DNA from: Hyphomicrobiales bacterium
Lineage (GTDB): Bacteria > Pseudomonadota > Alphaproteobacteria > Rhizobiales > Rhizobiaceae
Direction of reading: 5' to 3'
Assembly: GCA_900465675.1 (NCBI GenBank)
Contig: UBJR01000012.1
Location: forward strand, 124,001 to 188,000
Length of the DNA: 64,000 bases
Part shown: in pieces, positions 50,403 to 58,960 of the stretch
Position numbering within the stretch: position 1 is the stretch's first letter
Layout: each line of letters starts with the position of its first letter
Made by a program: the position numbers and the translations under genes
Notes under the pieces: model-generated
What the model was told of the DNA's origin: nothing
Databases searched by the model: none
What the model saw: only the letters and a program-made list of their open reading frames with translations

Positions 50403-52684
50403 ACACGGCAACATCCGACATTTCGCGTCGCTCGCTCCTCAAGGGCGCACTGATCCTGGGCTTTGCTTTGCCCGTCGCTTCGAAACTCAAAGCGGCGAAC
50501 CTAGCGCCAGGCGCCGCTTCAATCTCCCCAGACGGCAAAGTGCTGATGCCGAGCGGCTTCATCAGCATAGGCGCTGACGGGATTGTTTTTATCATTCCGA
50601 ACGTCGAGATGGGCCAAGGGATCTATACCGCCGAAGCCATGCTTATCGCCGAGGAACTTGAGATCGGCTTTGGTCAGTTTACCGTGGTTCCGGCGCCTCC
50701 CAATCCGGAACTCTACGCTACGCCCTTGCTGCATTTTCAGGGAACCGGCGGCTCGACCTCGATAAGAAGCTGGTGGGAGCCGCTGCGAAAAGCCGGAGCC
50801 ACTGCACGAATGATGCTGGTCACAGCTGCAGCCAATCGTTGGAACGTAGATCCTGGCCGCTGTCTCGCGGCGGACGGACGGGTTTCGCACCCCGATACCG
50901 GGCGCTCTCTCGCATATGCCGTGATCGCCGCCGAGGCAGCGGCGTTACCGCCTCCAACCGACGTTCCCCTGAAAGACCCTGCGAATTTCAAACTCATAGG
51001 CACGTCGGCGAAACGTATCGACATGCCAGGAAAGGTAGACGGCTCCGCAATCTTCGGCCTAGACGTTCGCGTTCCCGGGATGAAGGTTGCAAGTGTTATA
51101 GCCTCACCGGTGTTCGGGGGGCGCCTTCGATCCGTCGACGACTCAGACGCACTGAAGGTCCCCGGGTTTGTCGAGGTTATCAAGATCGACAATGCGATAG
51201 CAGCAGTTGCAGATAATACTTGGGCAGCTCAGCGATCCGCAGCAGCGCTCAAGATCCAGTGGGACGACGGAGACAACGTCAACGTCTCAACCGCCTCCAT
51301 TCGAGACGAACTGGTCATTGCGTCCAAGGACGGAACGCCCATCGTAGCGCTGAACCAGGAAGGCGCGATCGAGGGGCTTTCGAAGGGCACGAAACGTCTG
51401 GACGCAACCTATGAACTTCCCTTTCTGGCGCATGCCACGATGGAGCCCATCAACACGATTGTCCACGTCCAGCCGGACGGTTGCGACATCTGGTGCGGAA
51501 CACAGGTCCCGGCGACGGCCGTGATGCTTGCTGCGCAGATCACTGGCCTGCCCCAAGGCAAAGTTCGGATGCACAATCAGTTGATTGGTGGCGGGTTTGG
51601 CCGTCGCCTGGAAGCGGATTCCATCGCGCAAGCCACCCAATTCGCAAAGCAAGTTTCCTACCCGCTGCAGGTCGTGTGGACCCGTGAAGAGGACATCCGA
51701 CAGGATTATTTCCGGCCCGCCTACCACGATCATGTATCGGCGGCACTTGGGGCCGGTGACCTACCAATCGCCATGTGGCACAGAACAACCGGTGGCTCTG
51801 TCCTCGCGCGGTTCGCGCCTGCGGCGATGGGGCCTGATGGGTTGGACAGCGACGTCGTCGAAGGTTCGGTTGAGATCCCGTACGATATCCCCAAGCGGCG
51901 AGTAGACTGGGTGCGTCACGACCCTCCCAAAGGTCTGCCGTTCTCATGGTGGCGCGGTGTTGGGCCAGCTCACAACGTGTTCGTCATCGAGACCTTCATC
52001 GACGAGCTTGCCCACAAGGCTGGGCAAGATCCCATCGAATTTCGCGCGAAGATGCTCGCCCATAACCCCCGTGCTCTTGCCGTGCTGAACCTCGCTGCAA
52101 AGGAGTCGGATTGGGCAACTCCCCTGCCCGCGCGTCACGGACGAGGTGTTAGCCTTCACCAGGCATTCGGAAGTTTCTGTGCGCTTGTCGTTGAAGTGGC
52201 CGTCTGGCCTGAAGGAACAATCAAGTTGATCAAGGCCACCGCCGCCATCGACTGCGGCTACACCGTCAATCCGGATACTGTCGCGGCGCAGATTGAGGGC
52301 GGCACCATGTTCGGGCTCTCCGCAGCGCTATTCAGCGGAATTGAGTTCGAGGGTGGGAAGACGGTCCAAAGTAATTTCCATGACTACCGGATACTCCGGA
52401 TCGACGAAGCGCCGCGAATGTCCGTCCACCATATTCAAAGCGCGGAAAACCCGGGCGGTATCGGCGAGGTCGGAACAGCGTCAGCTTTCCCGGCCCTTGG
52501 AAACGCGTTGTTTGCAGCGACGGGCGTCCGCCTGCGATCAACACCGTTCGACCATACGAAGCTGGTGTCTGAATCATCCGATAGGCCGGTCCTCAGCAGC
52601 CTGGCCCCGACAGCAGGTATCTCGCTTGCGTTGGGATCGCTCGCGAAAATGACGGGCGCCGCCAGCTCGGGAGATGCCGAATGA
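50399..52684 (+). CDS. Molybdopterin-binding subunit of an aldehyde/isoquinoline oxidoreductase
   Basis: A 761-residue large subunit. ATG 50399 is used, overlapping the previous stop. A twin-arginine signal is visible (SRRSLLKGALILGFALPV), so the enzyme is exported folded. Typical segments include GGGFGRRLEADSIAQA and ENPGGIGEVGTASAFPALGN near the end, which carries the active-site Glu of the family in GEVG. It oxidises aldehydes or N-heterocycles in the periplasm. The triheme cytochrome next to it is the electron acceptor. Confidence 0.9.
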   Translation: MNTATSDISRRSLLKGALILGFALPVASKLKAANLAPGAASISPDGKVLMPSGFISIGADGIVFIIPNVEMGQGIYTAEAMLIAEELEIGFGQFTVVPAPPNPELYATPLLHFQGTGGSTSIRSWWEPLRKAGATARMMLVTAAANRWNVDPGRCLAADGRVSHPDTGRSLAYAVIAAEAAALPPPTDVPLKDPANFKLIGTSAKRIDMPGKVDGSAIFGLDVRVPGMKVASVIASPVFGGRLRSVDDSDALKVPGFVEVIKIDNAIAAVADNTWAAQRSAAALKIQWDDGDNVNVSTASIRDELVIASKDGTPIVALNQEGAIEGLSKGTKRLDATYELPFLAHATMEPINTIVHVQPDGCDIWCGTQVPATAVMLAAQITGLPQGKVRMHNQLIGGGFGRRLEADSIAQATQFAKQVSYPLQVVWTREEDIRQDYFRPAYHDHVSAALGAGDLPIAMWHRTTGGSVLARFAPAAMGPDGLDSDVVEGSVEIPYDIPKRRVDWVRHDPPKGLPFSWWRGVGPAHNVFVIETFIDELAHKAGQDPIEFRAKMLAHNPRALAVLNLAAKESDWATPLPARHGRGVSLHQAFGSFCALVVEVAVWPEGTIKLIKATAAIDCGYTVNPDTVAAQIEGGTMFGLSAALFSGIEFEGGKTVQSNFHDYRILRIDEAPRMSVHHIQSAENPGGIGEVGTASAFPALGNALFAATGVRLRSTPFDHTKLVSESSDRPVLSSLAPTAGISLALGSLAKMTGAASSGDAE

Positions 52685-54060
52685 AAACGCTCGCGTTGGC
52701 AACTTTTGCGCTGGTCGCAAGTCTCTGCCTCATCGGCCCAGCTGCGGCGCAGACTTCAACTGACGCAGATTTAATCAAGCGCGGGGAATACCTAACCCGC
52801 GCTGCGGATTGCGAAGCCTGCCACACTGTCGAGGGCGGCAAGCCTTACATTGGTGGTCGTCCGTTCACGCTTCCCTTTGGCGTCATCTACTCTCCGAACA
52901 TCACCCCGGACATCAAAACCGGTATTGGTGGCTGGTCTGACGATGAATTCGTTCGTGCGCTGCATCAGGGTATTGGCAAAGACGGCGAGCACCTCTACCC
53001 AGCGTTTCCGTACGCCTCGTATACCGGTCTGAGCCGGGAAGATGCGCTTGCGATCAAAGCTTACCTCTTCAGCCTTCCACCGGTTGAGCAGGAGACCAAA
53101 GAAAACACACTAGCCTTCCCGTTCAACCAACGTTGGGGAATGGCTTTCTGGAACGTTGTGAACTTGGTCGACAAGCGGTTCTCGCCGGACCCCAAGCAAA
53201 GTGACGACTGGAACCGGGGCAACTATCTCGCAAATGCGCTGGGTCACTGTGGCGAGTGTCATACGCCGCGCACCCTTTCCTTTGGTTGGAACACCGGTCG
53301 TGCCTTCGCGGGTGCAGAGATCGAGGGGTGGCGGGCGTACAATCTAACCTCTGATAAGGACCGTGGGTTGGGCAGCTGGACTGATGCCCAGCTCGAATCC
53401 TACTTGTCCACCGGGCACGCTGAGGGGCGAGGAGCCGCTGCTGGACCGATGGAGGAAGTCGTCAGGCTGAGTTTGAGCCACCTGACCCAGCCCGACATCC
53501 ACGCTCTCGCAGTCTATATCCGATCGATCCCGCCTCAGTCGGCCGAACATGATCCGATCGTGAATACGGACCCACCAGCGTTGCGAGAAGCTGCCTACGT
53601 TCCGGGCGGTCCCAATACGCTCGGTCGGACTGTGTTCGAAGGCTCATGCGCTAGTTGCCATGGCTGGGACGGCGCAGGAATGCAGACACCACACGCTGAT
53701 CTCAAAGGAAGCGGAGCGGTAAACGATCTCCAGGCGATGAACCTGATACAGGTAGTCTTGAACGGAGCATCCGCGAACACAGCCGCCGGACAGATGCGTA
53801 TGCCCGCGTTTGGAAAGTCTCTGAGCGATGCCGAGATCGCTGCTGTCGCAAATTATGCGGTCGATCGCTTTGGGGGTCAGCAGGCTTCGGTTACCCCCGA
53901 CGACGTGCGCAAGGCTAGGCTCGGCGCTGCTGCGCTTGACCTCAAACCATACATCGACGCCGCGATCGTGGTGGCGATCGTAGGGTTCTTAATCCTCGCT
54001 TCACTTTGCGCTATTTGGATCGGTCGCTGGCGGGCACGCGAGATTTCAAGCCTCAGATAG
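52681..54060 (+). CDS. Membrane-anchored triheme cytochrome c
   Basis: A 459-residue cytochrome. A signal peptide (LATFALVASLCLIGPAAA) precedes three CxxCH sites: CEACH at 44-48, CGECH at 190-194 and CASCH at 323-327. A membrane helix at about 426-448 anchors the C-terminus. The layout is that of the cytochrome subunit of aldehyde and alcohol dehydrogenases in acetic-acid and rhizobial bacteria. It passes electrons to quinones. It overlaps the large-subunit gene by four bases, so the three genes are one translational unit. Confidence 0.9.
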   Translation: MKTLALATFALVASLCLIGPAAAQTSTDADLIKRGEYLTRAADCEACHTVEGGKPYIGGRPFTLPFGVIYSPNITPDIKTGIGGWSDDEFVRALHQGIGKDGEHLYPAFPYASYTGLSREDALAIKAYLFSLPPVEQETKENTLAFPFNQRWGMAFWNVVNLVDKRFSPDPKQSDDWNRGNYLANALGHCGECHTPRTLSFGWNTGRAFAGAEIEGWRAYNLTSDKDRGLGSWTDAQLESYLSTGHAEGRGAAAGPMEEVVRLSLSHLTQPDIHALAVYIRSIPPQSAEHDPIVNTDPPALREAAYVPGGPNTLGRTVFEGSCASCHGWDGAGMQTPHADLKGSGAVNDLQAMNLIQVVLNGASANTAAGQMRMPAFGKSLSDAEIAAVANYAVDRFGGQQASVTPDDVRKARLGAAALDLKPYIDAAIVVAIVGFLILASLCAIWIGRWRAREISSLR

Positions 54061-54071
54061 GGTTGCGCGAC

Positions 54072-54218
54072 CTAGAAGGCCGTCAACCTTTGCGCCACCA
54101 CGGCCGCAATCGGAAGAAGGGTCACCAGATAGAGAGGCAATGCTATTTGAAGAAGCAAATGCTGAGATCGCTTTAGAACTTTCTGCATTCTTAAACGAGG
54201 GTATCGCTCGGAAGCCAT
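54072..54218 (-). CDS. Very small membrane protein, possible fragment
   Basis: A 48-residue frame. LLLQIALPLYLVTLLPIAAV with VAQRLTAF resembles the segment VALPLFVITLVPIFVVSVQR of the membrane protein at 54389-54673. It is probably a truncated copy or a small paralog on the same strand. Longer frames to 54296 lack support. Confidence 0.35.
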   Translation of the reverse strand: MASERYPRLRMQKVLKRSQHLLLQIALPLYLVTLLPIAAVVAQRLTAF

Positions 54219-54388
54219 GGTGATCGTGCTTAGATTGGTTGCGTCGTAATATCGTAATGCGCAAAAGCGCGACAAATCAAACGTTGAAGTCGCCAATACT
54301 TTTTGTGCAGATTGGCATTCGCCGACGTGACGTTCACGCAGAAAAGGGCTTCTGGACCCTGCAGCCTAAATGTTCAAGCCTCCAGGCT

Positions 54389-54673
54389 CTACAGCCTGTT
54401 CGTAAGGTTTAGTAGGTTCTCGACAATATGCGCTAAGACGTCCAAGAGTCCGCTGGCGACCAAAAACCGCAATATCAGGACAATGCCCACGCCTAAAAGC
54501 AAGACGGCGCACGACAGAAAGAACAGTGGGAAGCCGATATACCTCTGTACACTCACCACAAATATCGGAACAAGTGTGATAACAAAAAGCGGCAGAGCTA
54601 CATAGAACAGTGTCCTCTTGACGCTTATCGCAACCTTGAGCCCAAAAGCCTTGAAGGGATGTCGACTATGCAT
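54389..54673 (-). CDS. Small membrane protein
   Basis: A 94-residue protein. ATG 54673 overlaps the upstream stop by eight bases (ATGCATAG). Two or three membrane helices: LFYVALPLFVITLVPIFVVS and FFLSCAVLLLGVGIVLILRF. Function unknown. It is coupled to the membrane protein gene before it. Confidence 0.5.
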   Translation of the reverse strand: MHSRHPFKAFGLKVAISVKRTLFYVALPLFVITLVPIFVVSVQRYIGFPLFFLSCAVLLLGVGIVLILRFLVASGLLDVLAHIVENLLNLTNRL

Positions 54674-54971
54674 CTTTGCCCCGCAGAGAAGCCCAAAGAC
54701 CATGTCCCAAGACAATTGTGATCGCCACAACATCCATGACTGTGATCCAGTCCTCCAAACGCACCTCAGTGAAGGGAATTTTGCTGACGTCTAGCGCAAG
54801 GAAGTGCATGATGACATTCGTTAGAAAGATTGCCACGAGCCAGGCAGCGGTAGTCACAAAATGGCTGAGGACCTCTGACAGTGGCTCTTCAATTTTTTCG
54901 TAGATAGTTTTTAGAAGCTTCATAAATCGCTGCTTTAAACGGGGTCGGCGTTTCAATTTCGTTTTGCTCAC
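54666..54971 (-). CDS. Small membrane protein
   Basis: A 101-residue protein from GTG 54971; ATG 54923 is possible. A basic N-terminus (KRRPRLKQR) is followed by VTTAAWLVAIFLTNVIMHFL and VMDVVAITIVLGHGLWASLR, two or three helices. Function unknown. First of the small membrane genes next to the quinone oxidoreductase gene, from which the hairpin at 54982-55002 separates it. Confidence 0.5.
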   Translation of the reverse strand: MSKTKLKRRPRLKQRFMKLLKTIYEKIEEPLSEVLSHFVTTAAWLVAIFLTNVIMHFLALDVSKIPFTEVRLEDWITVMDVVAITIVLGHGLWASLRGKDA

Positions 54972-54981
54972 TCGTGGAAGC

Positions 54982-55002
54982 GGGCGGACTGCTTGTCCGC
55001 CC
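54982..55002 (-). terminator. Hairpin after the quinone oxidoreductase gene
   Basis: A perfect 8-base-pair stem, GGGCGGAC with GTCCGCCC, and a 5-base loop, ten bases past the stop on the minus strand. No T run. Confidence 0.55.
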
Positions 55003-55011
55003 TACCTGCCA

Positions 55012-56001
55012 TCACAATGACCAAGGCTCGAGAACCATCTTCCCCGTCGTCTTGCGGCCCTCGAGGAGCCTGTGCGCCTCAACGGCCTCCGACAGTGGAA
55101 GAACGGTGCCGACTGGCAATTTTAGTTTTCCCTCCCTGGCGAGTCTGACCAATTCGGCGATTTCGGCTTTCACCAAATCAGGCTTCCTGCGGAAGTACCC
55201 GCCGATATAGAAGCCGGTGATGGACTGGTTTTCGATAACGAGAGCCTGAGGGTCGACCTGAACCGCTTCGCCACTTGCCATTCCGCATACGACCATTCTT
55301 CCGAAGGGTGCCAGAGCATCGAGGGCTTGGAACACTGTCGGGCCACCGGCCACTTCCAAGATGATGTCGGCTCCCAAGCCACCGGTCATGTCCTTGACGA
55401 CCAGCGCCCAGTTCGGATCGGTGTAGTCAACGGCTGCATCGGCGCCCAGATCAAGCGCGAATTGCCGCTTCTCCTCGCTGCTAGCTGCAGCGATGACCTT
55501 CCCTGCGCCGTATTCTTTCGCCAATTGGACTGCGAAGGATCCAACACCGCCAGCTGCCGCCTCGATCAGAACGGTCTCGCCCTTCACGAACCTGCCGTTT
55601 TCCTTGATAGCAAATACTGCCGTAAGGCCCTGGATAACGAGCGTAGTGGCTTCAGCCGGTGAGATCCCTGCGGGAAGCGGCACAACCGTCTCGGCGGCCA
55701 CAACGATGTACTGCGAATAGCCGCCTTCTCTGCAGGTCACGTAGACCGGGGTACCCACGGCGGGTTCGGAGACACCCTCGCCGAGAGCCTCGACCGTCCC
55801 GCCGATTTCGCCACCCAACGTAAATGGGACGGGAGAAGGCATCGGGTATGGATCACCTCGCCGTCTGAGGACGTCCGCGAAATTGACGCCGACCGCCTCG
55901 ACCTTGATCAGCACCTGCCCAGGGCCGGGTGTCGGGTCGGGAACGTCTTCGTACATGAGAACTTCAGGGCCGCCTGTCTCGTGGAAGCGAACTGTTTTCA
56001 T
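55012..56001 (-). CDS. Zinc-less quinone oxidoreductase (MDR family)
   Basis: A 329-residue protein. ATG 56001 is used, with GGAGAG upstream. The QOR pattern is visible: GVNFADVLRRRGDPYPMPSP, then LIEAAAGGVGSFAVQLAKEY with the NADPH-binding AAAGGVG, and no zinc-ligand Cys/His set. It reduces quinones or enones with NADPH. A TetR-type palindrome lies 20 bases before its start. It is separate from the SDR/MFS set upstream by 85 bases. Confidence 0.9.
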   Translation of the reverse strand: MKTVRFHETGGPEVLMYEDVPDPTPGPGQVLIKVEAVGVNFADVLRRRGDPYPMPSPVPFTLGGEIGGTVEALGEGVSEPAVGTPVYVTCREGGYSQYIVVAAETVVPLPAGISPAEATTLVIQGLTAVFAIKENGRFVKGETVLIEAAAGGVGSFAVQLAKEYGAGKVIAAASSEEKRQFALDLGADAAVDYTDPNWALVVKDMTGGLGADIILEVAGGPTVFQALDALAPFGRMVVCGMASGEAVQVDPQALVIENQSITGFYIGGYFRRKPDLVKAEIAELVRLAREGKLKLPVGTVLPLSEAVEAHRLLEGRKTTGKMVLEPWSL

Positions 56002-56020
56002 AAAACTCTCCAATCTGATA

Positions 56021-56036
56021 CCTGATAATTGTCAGG
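56021..56036. promoter_or_regulatory. TetR-type operator before the quinone oxidoreductase
   Basis: CCTGATAATTGTCAGG, the same length and outer arms (CCTGA...TCAGG) as the sites at 28706 and 33059, with one inner change. It is 20 bases upstream of the start, where binding would block transcription. Confidence 0.65.
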
Positions 56037-56086
56037 CATTAGGGCTGTGAACTGCTGTGGGTACAGACAATCCTATCGGGCCTGGG

Positions 56087-56776
56087 TCAGAACTTCTCGG
56101 CCCACGGGCGAAGGTCGACTTCTTGTGACCAGGCGTCACGAGGCTGCTTGAGGACATCTAAATACGTTTGAGCGATCGCATCAGGCGTAAGAAGTCCGTC
56201 ATTCGTATCGCTGACACCGGACTTCCTTACGCCGCCGTCAATGATGAAGTGAGCGACATGGATGCCTTTCGGACCGAGTTCCCGTGCCGCACTTTGGGCG
56301 AGCCCTCGCAATGCGAACTTGCCCATTGCGAATGCCGCTGACTGCGGGAACCCCTTGATGGATGCCGAAGCGCCAGTCAGCAGGATTGCGCCGTGACCCT
56401 GCGGTACCATCCTTCGCGCGGCGTGATGAACCGCCAGGAATCCGCCGAACGCCGTAATGTCGAGGGCCCGATGGACGTCGGAGGGATTGAGTTCGGCTAG
56501 GGGACCATGAGCCCTCGCACTGGCGTTGTAGACGACAATGTCCGGCGCTCCGAATGCCTCATCCACCTCGTCGAATAGTTGTTCAACCGAGAAAGCGTCC
56601 GCCGCATCGAGGACCGGAAATGCCTTCGCACCGGTCTCCTGTGCAAGATCGCTGAGCTTTTCGACGTTTCGAGCCGCCATAGCGACCTTAACCCCAGCCT
56701 TTGTGAGAGATCGCGTTAGCGATGCACTGATCCCCGGCCCTGCACCGATAATAAGTGCGGTCTTGAACTTGAGCAT
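56087..56776 (-). CDS. Atypical short-chain dehydrogenase
   Basis: A 229-residue SDR-fold protein. ATG 56776 is used, with AGGA upstream. The nucleotide motif is GAGPGIS at 11-17. The usual YxxxK reads FAMGK here, so Phe149 replaces the catalytic Tyr while Lys153 stays. I recall relatives with this FxxGKFALRGLAQ pattern, so the change is a family trait and not damage. It may bind NAD(P) without classical dehydrogenase chemistry. It is next to the MFS gene, 11 bases after it. Confidence 0.8.
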   Translation of the reverse strand: MLKFKTALIIGAGPGISASLTRSLTKAGVKVAMAARNVEKLSDLAQETGAKAFPVLDAADAFSVEQLFDEVDEAFGAPDIVVYNASARAHGPLAELNPSDVHRALDITAFGGFLAVHHAARRMVPQGHGAILLTGASASIKGFPQSAAFAMGKFALRGLAQSAARELGPKGIHVAHFIIDGGVRKSGVSDTNDGLLTPDAIAQTYLDVLKQPRDAWSQEVDLRPWAEKF

Positions 56777-56787
56777 GCCCAGTCCTT

Positions 56788-57990
56788 TCAATTAAATTTG
56801 TTACGCTCAGCAACGAGCGGGATAGCCGTCAGGGCCGCAAGCAAGAACGCGAGGCCAAAGTTGGCGGGCACACCAAGAGTGTCCACAACCGCACCACCCG
56901 CGATGGCTCCAAAAGCGATGCCAATCTGTACCGTGCTTACAAATAGTGCCGATGCGGCCTCTGCATGCTCAGGCGACCTTCGGACGACCCATGAATTCAT
57001 GCTTAGCAACACTGCGCCATTGCATATCGCCCACACCACTAGGACCAACACGGTAATTCCCAACGAGCTTGAAGTGAAGGGTAAGACAAGGAAGCAGACA
57101 GAGAACAACACAACAAGAGTGGCGAATACAGCCAGAGGATAGCGCCCCAAAAAAGCCGGAGCACTTAGATTGGCGGCAAAACCGATCGCGCCGAAAACGA
57201 GAAGTATCCACGGGACGGCAAGTGGCGGCAGACCAACAAAGTCGATCAGGTAGGGAGCGATGTAGGTGTAGGCAGCGAGATGAGCTGAGATGATTAGGGC
57301 AGTTGCGGCGAGGCCCATCTGTGTTCCTCGCGCTAGCAAAGCAGATGCTATAGCGGACCAACTCTGGCGGCTTTGCGGGATGATGGACGGAAGGAATATC
57401 AATTGCCCGACAAAGGCGACTGTGACCAATGCGGCCGTCGCAACAAACGACGCCCGCCATGTCGAAATAGAACCAAAATATGTGCCAAGGGGCACCCCGA
57501 TGACAGTCGCTGCGGTTACGGCGGAGAAGACGATCGACATGGCGCGAGCGGACTGCTGGCTCTGGACCATGCTCCCGCTCGTAGCCAAGGCAACCGTCCA
57601 AAACCCTCCAAGGCAGATACCGAGAAGCGCCCTAGCTGCCAGAAGAACCAAGAAATTGGGAGCGGTGGCTGACAGCACGTTAGACAGGAACAACAGCCCG
57701 CTCAACGCTAGCATCACCAGGCGCCGGTCGATCGCTTTCGTTCCAATTAAGATCACTGGAGCAGCTACAGTTGCGATCATGCCTGGCGCGGTGATCATTA
57801 GGCCAGCACTTCCGAGGGACACGTCGAGGGTTCGCGCCACCTCGGGAAGAAGGCCAACGGGAAGAAACTCAGTCGTCACAAGGGAGAAAGCCCCGAGCGC
57901 AACAGCGAACACCGAAAGCCATTCTCTTCGTGTTGAAGCCTGCCCAGCTTGGCCCAAAGCAACTGTTTGCGATTTAACGTCCAGATCCAT
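56788..57990 (-). CDS. MFS transporter (DHA1, AraJ/YdhP-like)
   Basis: A 400-residue transporter with 12 expected helices. SLVTTEFLPVGLLPEVARTL is the motif of AraJ/YdhP-like exporters, IDRRLVMLALSGLLFLSNVL covers helix 2-3, and RALLGICLGGFWTVALATSG helix 4-5. It exports sugars, arabinose-like compounds or drugs. A 17-base-arm palindrome lies directly upstream. The atypical SDR gene follows in the same message. Confidence 0.85.
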   Translation of the reverse strand: MDLDVKSQTVALGQAGQASTRREWLSVFAVALGAFSLVTTEFLPVGLLPEVARTLDVSLGSAGLMITAPGMIATVAAPVILIGTKAIDRRLVMLALSGLLFLSNVLSATAPNFLVLLAARALLGICLGGFWTVALATSGSMVQSQQSARAMSIVFSAVTAATVIGVPLGTYFGSISTWRASFVATAALVTVAFVGQLIFLPSIIPQSRQSWSAIASALLARGTQMGLAATALIISAHLAAYTYIAPYLIDFVGLPPLAVPWILLVFGAIGFAANLSAPAFLGRYPLAVFATLVVLFSVCFLVLPFTSSSLGITVLVLVVWAICNGAVLLSMNSWVVRRSPEHAEAASALFVSTVQIGIAFGAIAGGAVVDTLGVPANFGLAFLLAALTAIPLVAERNKFN

Positions 57991-58004
57991 CGAAATCTCT
58001 TGGT

Positions 58005-58044
58005 TGGATGCTCAAGCATGACGATCATCATGCTTGAGCATCCA
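58005..58044. repeat. Long perfect inverted repeat before the MFS gene
   Basis: 17-base arms (TGGATGCTCAAGCATGA and its complement) around a 6-base centre CGATCA. It lies 15 bases upstream of the MFS start and 48 bases after the GST stop. It could be an operator for two regulator dimers or the terminator of GST; there is no T run. Confidence 0.7.
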
Positions 58045-58092
58045 TGATCGATCTCAATTGCCCTGTCAATCACGGGCAATGAGGCGGCCGCG

Positions 58093-58770
58093 CTATCCAG
58101 CCTTGTTTTGAGGGAACAGCGCCTGAAGGGTTTCCTCGTCAACTTCAGACTTGAACGACAGCTTTTCCTTCATCGCCAACGCACGAGCCACGGCCGGACG
58201 CTTCGCAATGGTGTCCATAAACCGCTGAACGTTGGGATAGTCTGCCAACCCCTTCTCGCCGAAGATAAAGCCAGCGATCGATGCCCAACCCCAAAGTGCC
58301 ATATCCGCGATTGAATACTCAGCCCCGGCGAGGAACTCGTTCGTCGAAAACCGGTCGTCCAGAACGCGATAGTGACGCTCCACTTCCTTGAGATAACGGT
58401 TCTTTGCATATTCGAGGTCGCCCGGTGCGAAATGCAGGAAATGAACCGCCTGGCCGGAGAACGGAGAAAGACCACTCGCAACGAACTCGAGCCAAGATAG
58501 AGCGGCGGCCCGCTCTTTGGCGCCCGCTGGGAGATACCTGCCATGCTTCTCCGCCAGGTAGAGCAGAATAGCGTGAGAATCGAACACGGTAACATCGCCA
58601 TCGAGCAAGGCCGGGACTTTGGCGTTGGGGTTGATAGCTCGGAAAGCGTCAGAGTGCTGCTCCCCCTTGAAGATGTCGATCGGCTCGATCTCGAAGGGCA
58701 ATTCTAGCTCTTGGATCAAAAGAGCCGCTTTCATCGAGTTCGGTGTGGCGTGGAAGTACAGCTTGAGCAT
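58093..58770 (-). CDS. Glutathione S-transferase
   Basis: A 225-residue GST. The N-terminal thioredoxin-like domain starts MLKLYFHATPNSMKAALLIQ and includes PNAKVPALLDGDVTVFDSHA, with the cis-Pro and the Ser that binds glutathione. The C-terminal helical domain holds AEYSIADMALWGWAS. It conjugates glutathione to electrophiles. It has the regulon palindrome 191 bases upstream, in a promoter. Confidence 0.9.
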   Translation of the reverse strand: MLKLYFHATPNSMKAALLIQELELPFEIEPIDIFKGEQHSDAFRAINPNAKVPALLDGDVTVFDSHAILLYLAEKHGRYLPAGAKERAAALSWLEFVASGLSPFSGQAVHFLHFAPGDLEYAKNRYLKEVERHYRVLDDRFSTNEFLAGAEYSIADMALWGWASIAGFIFGEKGLADYPNVQRFMDTIAKRPAVARALAMKEKLSFKSEVDEETLQALFPQNKAG

Positions 58771-58960
58771 GAAAATGCCTTCCCTCTCAGCGGAGGTTAT
58801 CGTTGGAAACTGTTTACGTCAGCGACATCTGGAAATTCACCACTTCGGCGCATCGCGGCAGTTCACGAGCAACGACGTAGCATCATAGGCACCGACGTCG
58901 CTACGTTGCGACTGCCGCAACCGGCGCAGCCGTGCACCATCATCGCGACGCCCCTTTATA

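Noticed and set aside
57290..58021. A 243-residue plus-strand frame opposite the MFS gene at 56788-57990
   Set aside because: Composition is that of an antisense shadow; the MFS frame has membrane helices and family motifs.
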